A DNA stretch of 64,000 bases from Blattamonas nauphoetae (GCA_033064195.1 JARBJD010000114.1:1-64000), one strand, 5' to 3'; counted from the first letter of the stretch, positions 1 through 7,989 are shown. The notes: generated from the letters alone by a model not told the origin. Translations and numbers: made by a program.

Positions 1-1
1 G

Positions 2-91
2 ATTGATTATGAACCTCCACGAAATGCTCGGTATAAGCATGATGACATGCCCCAGTCGTCAAATTCCAAAATTCAATTCAAAGGATTATAA
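2..91 (+). CDS. C-terminal tail of an element gene cut by the left edge
   Basis: An open frame runs in from the window edge and ends at TAA 89-91. It encodes about 29 residues rich in polar and charged amino acids. A T-rich box and a new start codon follow within 35 bp, the same spacing seen between the other element genes. The product cannot be recognised from this tail. It may be chance reading. Confidence 0.3.
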   Translation: MDYEPPRNARYKHDDMPQSSNSKIQFKGL

Positions 92-107
92 GTTGTTTAT
101 GTTCTAG

Positions 108-117
108 TTTTTATTTT
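108..117 (+). promoter_or_regulatory. T-rich box before small element gene
   Basis: TTTTTATTTT lies 6 bases before the ATG at 124. The same type of box precedes the starts at 441, 2345 and 4093. It is probably a promoter element of the virus-like element; this is inference from recurrence. Confidence 0.45.
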
Positions 118-123
118 ACATAA

Positions 124-411
124 ATGGCACCAGGTTGGTTATCAAAATTAGCAGCAGTCGGAAAAACATACTCAGAGTTGGAGCTCCATTTCTGAATCTC
201 ATTCCCTTCGTTGGACCACTGATTTCGAAGGTTGCACAGACAGGTGTTGAGATGATTCCAGATGTGAAGTCGGATCAGCAAATCCATGCAGAAAAGATGG
301 CAATATGAGCAAGCAATCAATGAAGGAAATACACCAGTTCAGAGGAGAAATACTGAAGCTAGAAGAAAAGCTGAAGCCGAAAGCGAAGAAGAAGAAACTG
401 AAAAAGAAATA
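124..411 (+). pseudogene. Remnant of a small virus-like element gene
   Basis: A short, broken gene lies between the T-rich box at 108-117 and the next gene at 441. Its reading begins with MAPGWLSKLA, passes through a glycine- and proline-containing hydrophobic stretch and ends in a strongly Lys/Glu-rich region (about 340-411). Small proteins with a hydrophobic or amphipathic part and a basic tail are common among minor virion components of Polinton-like and adenovirus-like systems, but no specific family is recognised. About one or two breaks. Confidence 0.35.
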
Positions 412-421
412 AGCATTCTTG

Positions 422-434
422 TTTTTTTATTTTT
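422..434 (+). promoter_or_regulatory. T-rich box before structural-type gene A
   Basis: TTTTTTTATTTTT lies 6 bases upstream of the ATG at 441. It matches the boxes before the other plus-strand element genes in composition and spacing. Confidence 0.45.
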
Positions 435-440
435 GATAAA

Positions 441-2292
441 ATGAACTCACATATAACACATCTGACAAACAAAAGAACTGGAGCATCATCATTGACTGGA
501 AATACAACTGGATCAATCAAGTACACTCGAGATGATATTGGTCAAATACAACAACAACTCATGTCTGAACATCACATTAATTTTCTTCTGAATGATGGAG
601 CACACAGTACTTCCATTCAGGAATTAAAACCATCCGAGAATTCACGATTCTACAAAGGACAGGAAATAATCATTCCGTTGACTGGAAATCAAGACATTTG
701 TCAAATCGATGATTCCTTCATTACGTTCACAATGACAGCAAGGCTTAAAGTGAATAATTGGAAGACAAATTCCAGTAAAAATGGATCGTACATGAATGAG
801 AGGATATTCATATTCGTTGGACTCAAACATTCGGCATCAATCTTTCGTGACCTTACTGTTCTTCACAACAATCAGAGAATCATCAGCACAACAACTAATG
901 ACGTCAATGGAGTCTCACATCTACAATATGATCGCCAAAGAGTCAATTGGAGAATCGTAAACATTGTCACACACCTTGGCAGAATGCATGGAATCATGAC
1001 GAATCTGTTGCTGGTGTTTATATTCCACTTTCTGATTTCACAACAACTTCTGGAACTGGAGTATTCAAAGACAGTATTGATGTACCTATTCGTGTGTCAA
1101 TCAATCTTGAAGATCTTCTCATCTCTCTGGAATGACTGACTATCCTGCGTGTCTCTTTGGAGATTTGAAACTGAGCGTTCACATCAATGAAGATGCATTT
1201 GTGTGTTGTCCAGTTAATCCTGAACTCACTCTGAAGAACACACTTTCATTAATCGTTACTGGACTGCTGCAGCGCCTAAGATAAAAGCATCAATTGCCGA
1301 TTGTATTCAGCATCGTCCCTATTTCTTAAACAATCTCGTAACCTCATGCACAAAGAACTTCGTTCAAATTGGTCAATCATTTCTGCAACCATCAGTTACG
1401 AAAGACATTGTGTATTCATCAGCTGGTACAGTTACGACAGAACCAGAATACGTGGATCAGTACATCTCACTAAACATCACCGAGTATCAAATTGATGATG
1501 TGTATTGCATGAGCTCTGGATACAATATGAAAGAAATTGCGAAAGAGAATCTCAAGAAAATGTATCAGGATCGTCCAGGAACTATTCCAGCAGAAAAGAT
1601 ATCGTTCTATCCATTTCAGAAGACACCAACTGAAACAGGTATTAATTGCACTCAACAAATGGTGGTTGTTAATGCCAAGGACATCATGCTTCTCTTCCGT
1701 CACTACGACAATGAAGTCACTTGTTTCCACAATCCAATGCAGAAGGATATCCAAGTGAATCTACTCGACAAATACTATCCAGATCAACCGACAACAACAA
1801 TTGGAGCTCGCTTCTATCAATTTGCATTATCGACTCTAAATCTCGATTCCTATCTAGCTGTTCCTGACGACTTGGAGCGATCACTGACAGATTCTCGTTG
1901 AAGAGAAACTCACTGGTGATCAGAATTATCCCAATGAGACAATGACAAGAGTTCGACCGATTCATGACAACACTGACTTCCTTATGTGCTTTTCAACACA
2001 GAGAAGTGGGTGTCCAACGAACTGTAATGATTCCATCAGTTCCAAAGGAAACGTTCCTGTCACTTTAAGATCATATCCCATTTATCAAGGTAAGCTGGAC
2101 ACATACTACAATGTCTACAATCCAAGTCAAAGTGGTGGAAACATGACAACATTTACTCATCCTCCTGCACCAATTTTAGCAACAACCGCAACCACATGGT
2201 GGGTATTACGATACAGTAATGGCAAACCAAAAGTTGAGTACTACCCAAATCACACATTGAAAGCGTTGCACAAAGATTTAGGAATCTTGTAG
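441..2292 (+). pseudogene. Structural-type (candidate capsid) gene A, broken
   Basis: This fossil gene is of roughly 600-codon scale. Parts of it match the neighbouring gene at 2345-4023 in the same order: an N-terminal block with a segment of the pattern F-x-G-x-K-x-S near 820, a middle block ending in a short GDLKLSV motif (GNLRLRF in the neighbour), and a C-terminal block with a P-rich turn followed by ILAT...WW near 2160-2210. Two adjacent paralogues rich in beta-type sequence, in an element with a fibre-type S74 protein, suggest virion structural proteins, possibly jelly-roll capsid proteins. That role is inference; no diagnostic capsid motif can be proved by eye. It is broken, with about four breaks. 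Confidence 0.5.
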
Positions 2293-2325
2293 AGACAAAA
2301 CAGTAAAAGAAAATTATGATATTGT

Positions 2326-2338
2326 ATTTTTTATTTTT
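2326..2338 (+). promoter_or_regulatory. T-rich box before structural-type gene B
   Basis: A run of the form ATTTTTTATTTTT lies a few bases upstream of the ATG at 2345 (an out-of-frame ATG is at 2341). It is the same kind of box as at 422-434 and 4069-4079. Confidence 0.45.
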
Positions 2339-2344
2339 CTATGA

Positions 2345-4023
2345 ATGAGAAGTATCAGATCAAATCAATCCAAACCAACATCGACATTAATTGAGCAAAT
2401 CGAAGTCCAATCATACTTGCCAAAACAATGGGATTCAGAGCCACACATTTATTCCATCCAAGAAGTGCATCCAACGAATCCACCTATGCCTTGCAGAATC
2501 GGAGATGAGATTGAAGTTCCACTGTGTTATGATGGTCATGATGTGACTGAGTTTGCGAAGAGTCATTTACGAATAGATCTAACGATCACTGTTCCGTATG
2601 AGCAACCGACGACAGACAGAAACTACTACGCTAACATGTATGCAATGTTCTACGGATATAAGTCATCATCAGATGCAATTCGAGATATGAGACTCGTCGA
2701 CAGCAAAGGAAACATCATTGACAATACACTCCAGAATAATCATGTTCACGAATCATTTCTGTACCACACTTTCAAGTCTTATGAAGAGAAAAACAACATG
2801 AAGCATTGCTACAGTCTTTTTGAAAATGTTCAGAGAATGGATCCAAGTGTTTGTGGATGCTACTTTTCTCCAACTCCTAATACTGAAACAATGTTCCCAA
2901 TTACAATTCCTCTGGTTATTCCGTTTGTGAATTTACTTCCACTGAGTACTTTTGATCAGTATCCAAATTCCATCTTTGGCAATTTACGTTTGAGATTTCA
3001 TTTGACAACTGATTCACTTGTGTACTGTCCGATTCGAGTACCCACAGTCATTCGAAAAGGACTTGAACGATACGTGGAGAAAGATCCATTAGGAAAATAT
3101 ACTACACACAAATCTCATCACGCACTATTACAAGATGGAGAATTCACAAATGTGACTCAAGAATTCACACAAATCGGAAATCCAGTTTATCAATATTATA
3201 CATATTCAGATCCAGATCCAAGTACTGGAATTGTGCATACTACAGTTAAATCAACCACTTCCACGGTTCTGAGTTCATCGGTGGACAAAGTCACTTCTAT
3301 TTGCTACGGATATCAAATCACTGATGCAACGAAGCAATCCTCTTCAACACGTATTCAAAGACATTGTACGTCTTGAAAGCAGAAAGAATTGACACACAAT
3401 CATTTCAATCATCTGCAAATGCAATGGGAGTGAGATCAAACATTAGTATCAAACTCAACAATCTCATGAATCTTATGTGCTTATTCCCCGATCGACCAAA
3501 CGAGTGTACAGTCTTCAGAAATCCTCAATATGTTGGTCACTTCGAAATGCTAGGAAATAATTATCCCAATTTCCCAATGTCAACAAACTCACCAGAGTTC
3601 TATCAAATGATGATGGTGAACGGTGATTTCATTGGCTGTTCTGCAACACAAGAGTTTGAGAATTCCATTTGTGAACCTCGCAATTACGTCTATGGTGGAA
3701 AGGAGAGCAGGAAACTGAGACCATCAACAGATGCAACTTCATTCACATTTATGGTTCCAACAGATCGAAGTGAAATTGCTGGTGGAGAAGAAGGTATATC
3801 GACAGCAGAATCAGTGAACATTGTCTTCAGAGGAACCCCAATCAAACAAGGCGAACCTGATCCATATTTCACATCAACTCCAGAAGGACCTCCTCCGCCG
3901 ATTCTAGCATTGCATCAAGCATCATATTGGCTGTTCTGGATTGAGAATGGACAACCACGAGTGCGATATGTCATTGATCGCCGACTCCAAGAAGCATATG
4001 AAGAAGTGAAGAGAGGATATTAA
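2345..4023 (+). pseudogene. Structural-type (candidate capsid) gene B, broken
   Basis: This is the paralogue of the gene at 441-2292. Shared landmarks are a FYGYKSSSDA-like segment (IFVGLKHSAS in gene A), a GNLRLRF motif near 2980, and a C-terminal block PPPPILAL followed by a WLFWIENGQPRVRY-type end, matching WWVLRYSNGKPKVEY in gene A. The order of blocks is the same in both. The protein scale is about 560 residues, within the size range of double-jelly-roll capsid proteins, but the assignment is inference from size, pairing and neighbours. About one break. Better preserved than gene A. Confidence 0.55.
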
Positions 4024-4068
4024 TGCATAGCATTTCTAGAATGACAGAGTCATATTACTAAATTGAAT

Positions 4069-4079
4069 ATTTTATTTTT
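4069..4079 (+). promoter_or_regulatory. T-rich box before the 136-residue gene
   Basis: ATTTTATTTTT lies about 13 bases before the ATG at 4093. It is the fourth plus-strand element gene with this box. Confidence 0.4.
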
Positions 4080-4092
4080 GTAGAAATCACAA

Positions 4093-4503
4093 ATGGTCAA
4101 GCGTTACTTCTCAATTCAGAATTCTCACACTGCTCAACTCCCTCCTGATTTTACCAATTCAAGAAAACAAAAATACATCTACTTTCTTGACTGCAAACTC
4201 ATCCATGTGAAAGAAGAGATTAGTGATGCATCGACAGTCATTTCAAAAGATGTACCGCAGCACATAACAATCCATGGTGATTGGATCCAGACTGATGCAC
4301 ACAGTGATTCATATGTTGCTTTCTGTAACGAACAGATTGCGAAGCGAAAGAAGTGGGAATTAACTACTCGACAATCTATTGTGAAGATCTGGTTCAAAGA
4401 CAGTTCTGGTGAGTCAATCGAGATGGAAACATCAGAGACAATCAATGGAAAAATAATCAAAGAGTATTATGAATTTCTGGTTGATCTCATGTTGGAATAC
4501 TAA
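4093..4503 (+). CDS. Small virus-like element protein, unrecognised
   Basis: An intact 136-codon frame starts at ATG 4093, just after a T-rich box, and ends at TAA 4501-4503. The sequence alternates hydrophobic and polar residues, suggesting beta structure, with a final helical stretch rich in Tyr, Glu and Leu. No signal peptide, membrane segment or cysteine pattern is seen. It lies directly after two structural-type genes on the same strand and overlaps the S74 gene tail-to-tail by 17 bp. A minor virion component would fit the position, but the sequence alone does not show it. Confidence 0.6.
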   Translation: MVKRYFSIQNSHTAQLPPDFTNSRKQKYIYFLDCKLIHVKEEISDASTVISKDVPQHITIHGDWIQTDAHSDSYVAFCNEQIAKRKKWELTTRQSIVKIWFKDSSGESIEMETSETINGKIIKEYYEFLVDLMLEY

Positions 4504-5407
4504 TCAGTGTATTATATTTTTGGATCAGTTCATTGATGATTGTCTGTTGTTGTCCGACGATAGAGGATAATTCCTGAATGGCTTTCACACAGAAGCAAGA
4601 GAGTTCTGCATAATCAACTTGAAGACAATCTGGATTGGAATCATTCACAACTTCAGGGAATATCTCTTGGATCTGTTGTGCAATCACACCAATGTGTTTC
4701 TTCTCACTTTCCTTCTTCAAGCATTCACATTTCTCTTTGCAATTCTTCAAGTGTTCTTCATCTGTCTCATTCTCTATTTGCTTTGTGACTTTGCTGATCT
4801 TCGAGTCGAATGTGTTGAACTGATACTGCACAATTTCGACTTTATTCAATTGTTCAAGAACATTAGGGTATGGAACAATATTCCTTTTGACTCTTCTGTC
4901 TGAAAGCTGAGAAAAACTTCCAGTTGATGATATTGAAAACACTCCTGAACCAGTATCCTCATCGTAGTAATACAATGCTGGTTTGTCACAGGGAGACCAC
5001 ATAATAATGCCATCACCATTGAACTGAATTCCAGATGTTTCTGCAATCGATTGCGAAATTGAAATACCAGACTTAAATGTTGAAGCCGGATATGTTCCAG
5101 GATACTTCGGAAGTGATCCTTCTGATATATTCCACTTCGCTCCATTCACATTGATCAATCCTCCAATTTCTGGTGTTGCAATACCAGCTGAACAAGTGAT
5201 TGATCCATTTGTTGAAACGACGTTTTGGATTGATGATATTGCTGTCTTGTGTGCTTCAGTTGTCTTCTTTAGTGTGTCGACTTCTTCCTGATTCGTTTCT
5301 AATTCCGTCTGTAGAGAGTGAATGACTGCTGCATTCTCAGTGATCGTCGAAAGATTATGATCAATCATTTTCTCAATCATTTGTGAATTGTATTTTTGTC
5401 GATTCAT
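4487..5407 (-). CDS. Fibre-type protein with S74 intramolecular chaperone domain
   Basis: The frame is intact, 306 residues from ATG at 5407. An in-frame TTG further up is not used because the ATG is strong. The N-terminus (residues ~1-80) is a predicted coiled coil with heptad Leu/Ile. The middle (~80-170) is Gly/Ser/Ile-rich beta-type sequence like trimeric fibres. The C-terminal part (~175-306) starts with SDRRVKRNI, contains KKHIGVIAQQIQEIFPEVV and VDYAELSCFCVKAIQEL, and ends in a coiled coil. That is the peptidase S74 / endosialidase-chaperone signature: Ser-Asp at the cleavage site, the GVIAQ(E/Q) motif, and Y-x-E-L. In known cases the domain trimerises a fibre and cuts itself off. Here it probably belongs to a host-attachment fibre of the virus-like element. 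Confidence 0.82.
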   Translation of the reverse strand: MNRQKYNSQMIEKMIDHNLSTITENAAVIHSLQTELETNQEEVDTLKKTTEAHKTAISSIQNVVSTNGSITCSAGIATPEIGGLINVNGAKWNISEGSLPKYPGTYPASTFKSGISISQSIAETSGIQFNGDGIIMWSPCDKPALYYYDEDTGSGVFSISSTGSFSQLSDRRVKRNIVPYPNVLEQLNKVEIVQYQFNTFDSKISKVTKQIENETDEEHLKNCKEKCECLKKESEKKHIGVIAQQIQEIFPEVVNDSNPDCLQVDYAELSCFCVKAIQELSSIVGQQQTIINELIQKYNTLISIPT

Positions 5408-5436
5408 TTTTGTTTGCTCTTTAATTGAAATTAAAA

Positions 5437-5450
5437 AAGACAAAAATAGC
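5437..5450 (-). promoter_or_regulatory. T-rich box upstream of the S74 gene
   Basis: Read on the minus strand this is GGCTATTTTTGTC followed by a run of six T, 30-45 bases before the ATG at 5407. It resembles the T-rich boxes before the plus-strand element genes but sits farther away and lacks the exact TTTTATTTTT core. Confidence 0.3.
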
Positions 5451-5486
5451 CGTTGAGTAGTTCCTGTTCATGTTCGTGTGAGTTTC

Positions 5487-5757
5487 CTATGGACACCCCG
5501 ATACCCCTTTGGGGACGATCTATCTCAATCCTTCTCAATGACTGCTACGCTCTCACAGAGAATAGCGAATTCCTTGAAGGGATAAGTCTTGGGTGGGCAT
5601 GATTTACGGACAAATTCTTGGTAAAGAATCTGAAGCCAACATGAACCCCGGGGACAATCTTTCGATCATCCGTCTCCAATCCAACCTTCAATTCGTTCTA
5701 CGCATCAGTCACGAGGGCACCATTTTGCCTGAGTATCTTGGAACGTTACGTCGAGAT
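5487..5757 (+). repeat. ~250 bp repeat, copy 1 (most diverged)
   Basis: This copy shares long blocks with the copies at 6398-6666 and 6736-7006: CGATACCCCTTTGGGGA, GCGAATTCCTTGAAGG, GGGCATGATTTACGG, AACATGAACCCCGGGG, CAACCTTCAATTCGTTCTAC, GAGGGCACCATTTTGCCTGA and a final TTACGTCGAG. The order is the same in all copies. Open frames through it differ between copies and look like chance. It could be a subterminal repeat of the element or a repeated RNA gene. Confidence 0.75.
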
Positions 5758-5847
5758 CTCGCACTTGCACTAACTGGACCTACTCTTCAAATGCAAAATA
5801 AAAAATTCAAATAAAAAAAATCAGCGTTAGTTGTGTGAACACCCAAA

Positions 5848-6195
5848 TCATCCCAAATTCTTCTCTGAAAGAAAAGGAACCTGCTTGTACTCACCAACGA
5901 GCTCACAGTTGTACTTCCTCAGTTCATTCTCAACAAACGATTGAGTGTAGTGTCGACGTTGTGACATGTGTGGTCTGTTCCCTTGATTCCACAACTTTGG
6001 TTTTATCCTCCACTCAACACCTTCATGAACATAGATGACTGGGATATTATGTCTGACATACTCAGAGACAAGTTCACAGTTCTCTTCTTTCATTGACTGA
6101 ATCAAAGCTTGCTTGGCATCTGTTCGACGTTTTTCGCTCCCCTTTGGAGGGTTCGAAGTCTTTTGCGAGACATATGTAGTATTCACTGTTGTCAT
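5848..6195 (-). CDS. Small protein with a repeated NCELV-EY motif
   Basis: An intact 115-codon frame starts at ATG 6195 after an AT-rich, T-rich leader (6196-6228 on this strand), like other element genes. It contains two copies of an NCELV(S/G)EY motif about 50 residues apart (near residues 39 and 96). The first is followed by a hydrophobic strand, then VEW and KPKLWNQGNRP. This layout recalls short DNA-binding repeats of large DNA viruses and homing-endonuclease-associated proteins (an NCELLSEY-type start, then GHEW and a proline-rich turn), but the cysteine/histidine pairs of those repeats are mostly missing. Function is unknown; DNA binding is a guess. It lies between repeat copies 1 and 2. 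Confidence 0.5.
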   Translation of the reverse strand: MTTVNTTYVSQKTSNPPKGSEKRRTDAKQALIQSMKEENCELVSEYVRHNIPVIYVHEGVEWRIKPKLWNQGNRPHMSQRRHYTQSFVENELRKYNCELVGEYKQVPFLSEKNLG

Positions 6196-6317
6196 TTAAT
6201 ACAAATTAAAAAATCAAAAAAATAAAAATGAAATGTGAAGTGAGGTGTTGGAACTTTGTATTTCTTGTTCCTTGTTGTGCCAGCTTTCATCTTGCTTCTT
6301 TCTTTTTTGTTTCTTCC

Positions 6318-6397
6318 TTCCAAGTTTCATTTTTTCATTCATTCAATTTTTCAATCATTCATTTTTCAATCTTTCAATCATTCATCATTCAATTTTT
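6318..6397 (+). repeat. Imperfect TTCAATCATTCA simple repeat
   Basis: Degenerate T-rich units of TTCAATCATTCA and TTTTTCAATC lead into repeat copy 2. A weaker version at 6670-6735 leads into copy 3, so the duplicated unit seems to include this leader. Confidence 0.6.
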
Positions 6398-6666
6398 CAA
6401 GTTTGTATGATTGTACCATGAGACAACCCGATACTCCTTTGGGGATCACTCTATCATGATCCTACTCAATGACTACTGCTGGCGAATTCCTTGAAGGGTT
6501 AAGTCTTGGGTGGGCATGATTTACGGGCACATCGAAGTGCGGCCAACATGAACCCCGGGGCGGATTCCTAGAAATCCACCGTCTCCAATTCAACCTTCAA
6601 TTCGTTCTACGCATTAGTCACGAGGGCACCATTTTGCCTGAGTATCAAGGGAAATTACGTCGAGGT
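6398..6666 (+). repeat. ~250 bp repeat, copy 2
   Basis: It begins with TATGATTGTACC, as copy 3 does, and runs to TTACGTCGAGG. It is nearly identical to copy 3 (6736-7006) over the first 100 bp and the last 90 bp, and more diverged in the middle around the CCCCGGGG palindrome. Copies 2 and 3 with their T-rich leaders form a direct tandem duplication with a period of about 340 bp. Confidence 0.8.
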
Positions 6667-6735
6667 ATCATTTTTCAACTTGAAATTCAATCATTCAAGC
6701 CTTCATCGTTCAATCGTTCATCATTTCCTTTATCA

Positions 6736-7006
6736 AGTTTTTGTATGATTGTACCGTAGGACAACCCGATACTCCTTTGGGGATCACTCTATCATGATCC
6801 TACTCAATGACTACTGCTGGCGAATTCCTTGAAGGGCTAAGGTATTGGGGGGGCATGATTTACGGTCACATTCAAGTGATGCCCACAGTGAACCCCCGGG
6901 GACAGCCTCCCAGCTCGTCCCGCTCCAATCCAACCTTCAATTCGTTCTACGCATTAGCCACGAGGGCACCATTTTGCCTGAGTATCAAGGGAAATTACGT
7001 CGAGGT
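6736..7006 (+). repeat. ~250 bp repeat, copy 3
   Basis: It has the same start (TATGATTGTACC), core blocks and end (TTACGTCGAGG) as copy 2. Past its end the sequence passes at once into an AT-rich low-complexity tract, which may mark the outer edge of the virus-like element. Confidence 0.8.
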
Positions 7007-7016
7007 TTCATACTTC

Positions 7017-7205
7017 AACTTTTTTGGAAATTTTGAATGTTTGAATTTTTGAATTTTTTGAATTTTTGAATTTTTGAATTTTTTGAATTTTTGAATTTTT
7101 GAAATTTTCCTAAGTATTTTTTTTTGAAATTATTTTTGAATTTTTGAATTTTTTTAAATTTTTGAAATTGTTTTGGCATTTTGAAACTTTTTCATTTTTT
7201 TTGAA
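7017..7205 (+). repeat. GAATTTTT low-complexity tract
   Basis: Tandem and imperfect units of TTTTTGAA make up nearly the whole stretch. No gene is seen. It separates the virus-like element from the tRNA-like and hairpin-repeat region. Confidence 0.85.
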
Positions 7206-7211
7206 ATTAAG

Positions 7212-7285
7212 ATTGCCCTCGCCTGAATCGAACCACCCCCTAGAAACGGGTGGACACTGGAACATACCCACTGAGCTACTAGCTC
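7212..7285 (-). pseudogene. tRNA-like sequence, minus strand, probably not a working tRNA
   Basis: Read on the minus strand it contains TAGCTCAGTGGG (a good A box / D arm start) and GGTTCGATTC (a good B box / T loop), about 40 bases apart. A clean hairpin CCACCC/GGGTGG lies between them. However, the T-stem halves do not pair, the D stem lacks its partner strand, and the bases before the A box do not pair with those after the T arm. It is therefore most likely a decayed tRNA or a tRNA-derived repeat. Confidence 0.35.
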
Positions 7286-7365
7286 CTGAAAATGTTAGTT
7301 TCGACCTGTGCCTTATACCTCGAATGTTCAGATCTGCTATATATTCCTTTTATTGTCCACCTATC

Positions 7366-7586
7366 TACCCTCGTTAAAAAGCATGGATTTATCACGGGAA
7401 CGACTTTTTTACCCTCGTTAAAAGCACGACTTTTTCTCGTCAGCGATTTTTCAAAATAAGTTAGATTTTCCTTTTAACTTTTTACCCCCGTTAAAAAGCA
7501 TGACTTTTCACGGGAGCGATCTGCTAAATCTTAATTCTTGGCCACTTGTTACCCCTCGTTAAAAAGCATGACTTTTCACGGGAGCA
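7366..7586 (+). repeat. Four dispersed copies of a 37 bp hairpin repeat
   Basis: Units lie at 7366-7403, 7410-7446, 7483-7519 and 7550-7586. The consensus starts TACCCCTCGTTAAAAAGC and ends ATGACTTTTCACGGGAGC. Each unit can fold on itself: CCCGT with ACGGG, and AAAAG with CTTTT, around a short loop. Units 3 and 4 are nearly identical, unit 2 is the most diverged. A GCTATATATT-like tail lies near unit 1 and follows unit 4, with a weaker form after unit 3. No open frame uses them. Spacing is irregular (about 37-73 bp), so this is not a CRISPR-like array. Confidence 0.75.
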
Positions 7587-7689
7587 TTTTGCTATATATT
7601 GAATTTATTGACAAAGTTTTCAAATTTTGAATCTGCTATAGTGTCTTTTTTCGGGTATAAAGTTTCTGATTTTTCGGGATAATTTCAGG

Positions 7690-7956
7690 ACCGGATAGTC
7701 TAGTGGTAATGGTGAGTGCACGCACTACTACTACTAAGCTGAAGGTCCTAGGTTCAATTCCTGGCGGAAGCATTTAATTTCACATATCACTGCCCTTTGG
7801 CATGGTCTAGGCCCTTGGCAAGACCAAACGTACGTCTCCGGAACTCAAACCGATAAAAATGAGTTCCGATGCCGGTCTAAAAGGGACCGATGAGAAGGGT
7901 CGCAACCTTCGGAACCTTGAAAAAATACACCAGCTTCCGCCAAAATCAAGGTTTTT
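7690..7956 (+). ncRNA. Candidate Pol III transcript: tRNA-like head plus multi-hairpin domain
   Basis: The A-box-like TAGTCTAGTGG lies at about 7695 and the B-box-like GGTTCAATTCC at 7751-7761. The latter sits in a well-paired T arm (CTAGG/CCTGG around a 7-base loop). No matching 5' acceptor strand exists, so this is not an ordinary tRNA. Instead TGGCGGAAGC (7762-7771) pairs perfectly with GCTTCCGCCA (7933-7942). It encloses five hairpins: TGCC/GGCA (7791-7802), TGGTCT/AGACCA (7803-7826), CGGAACTCA/TGAGTTCCG (7839-7868), CGGTC/GACCG (7873-7889) and GAAGG/CCTTC (7894-7910). A run of five T (about 7952-7956) and then six T follow, as expected for Pol III termination. It could be a new ncRNA or a tRNA-headed SINE. 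No SRP, RNase P or U-snRNA motif was recognised. Confidence 0.55.
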
Positions 7957-7989
7957 GCTTTTTTGAAAATTTTCAAAATTTTGCTTCAA

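Larger units (their letters stand above)
1..7010. mobile_element. Virus-like (Polinton-type) element, right part, broken
   Basis: This is a run of genes unlike the host genes to the right. They are intronless, separated by short AT-rich gaps, and each preceded by a T-rich box. Parts seen, in order: the tail of a gene cut by the window edge, a small gene remnant, two adjacent paralogous structural-type genes, a small intact gene, then on the minus strand an intact fibre-type protein with an S74 domain and a small repeat-motif protein. Three ~250 bp repeats lie at the right side. Two plus-strand structural genes are broken (together about five breaks), while others look whole, so the copy is probably fairly young. 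No polymerase, integrase, ATPase or protease gene is visible here; these would have to lie left of the window. The Polinton assignment is inference from the structural-type genes and host context; another integrated dsDNA virus-like family is possible. The outer ends are not certain. Confidence 0.55.

Noticed and set aside
6228-6459. Phe/Ser-rich open frames
   Set aside because: They are translations of the T-rich simple repeat and repeat copy 2, with no leader, domain or conservation.
7366-7586. CRISPR-like array
   Set aside because: Spacing is irregular, units diverge, and the host is a eukaryote.
7887-7917. Hammerhead-ribozyme-like core (CCGATGAG, stem, CGGAAC)
   Set aside because: It differs from the required CUGAUGA and GAAA core at essential positions and no fitting cleavage triplet and third stem were found.
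7690-7956. Structured RNA as SRP RNA, RNase P RNA or tmRNA
   Set aside because: None of the conserved motifs of these RNAs (SRP domain IV loop, RNase P P4 strands, tmRNA acceptor) could be found.
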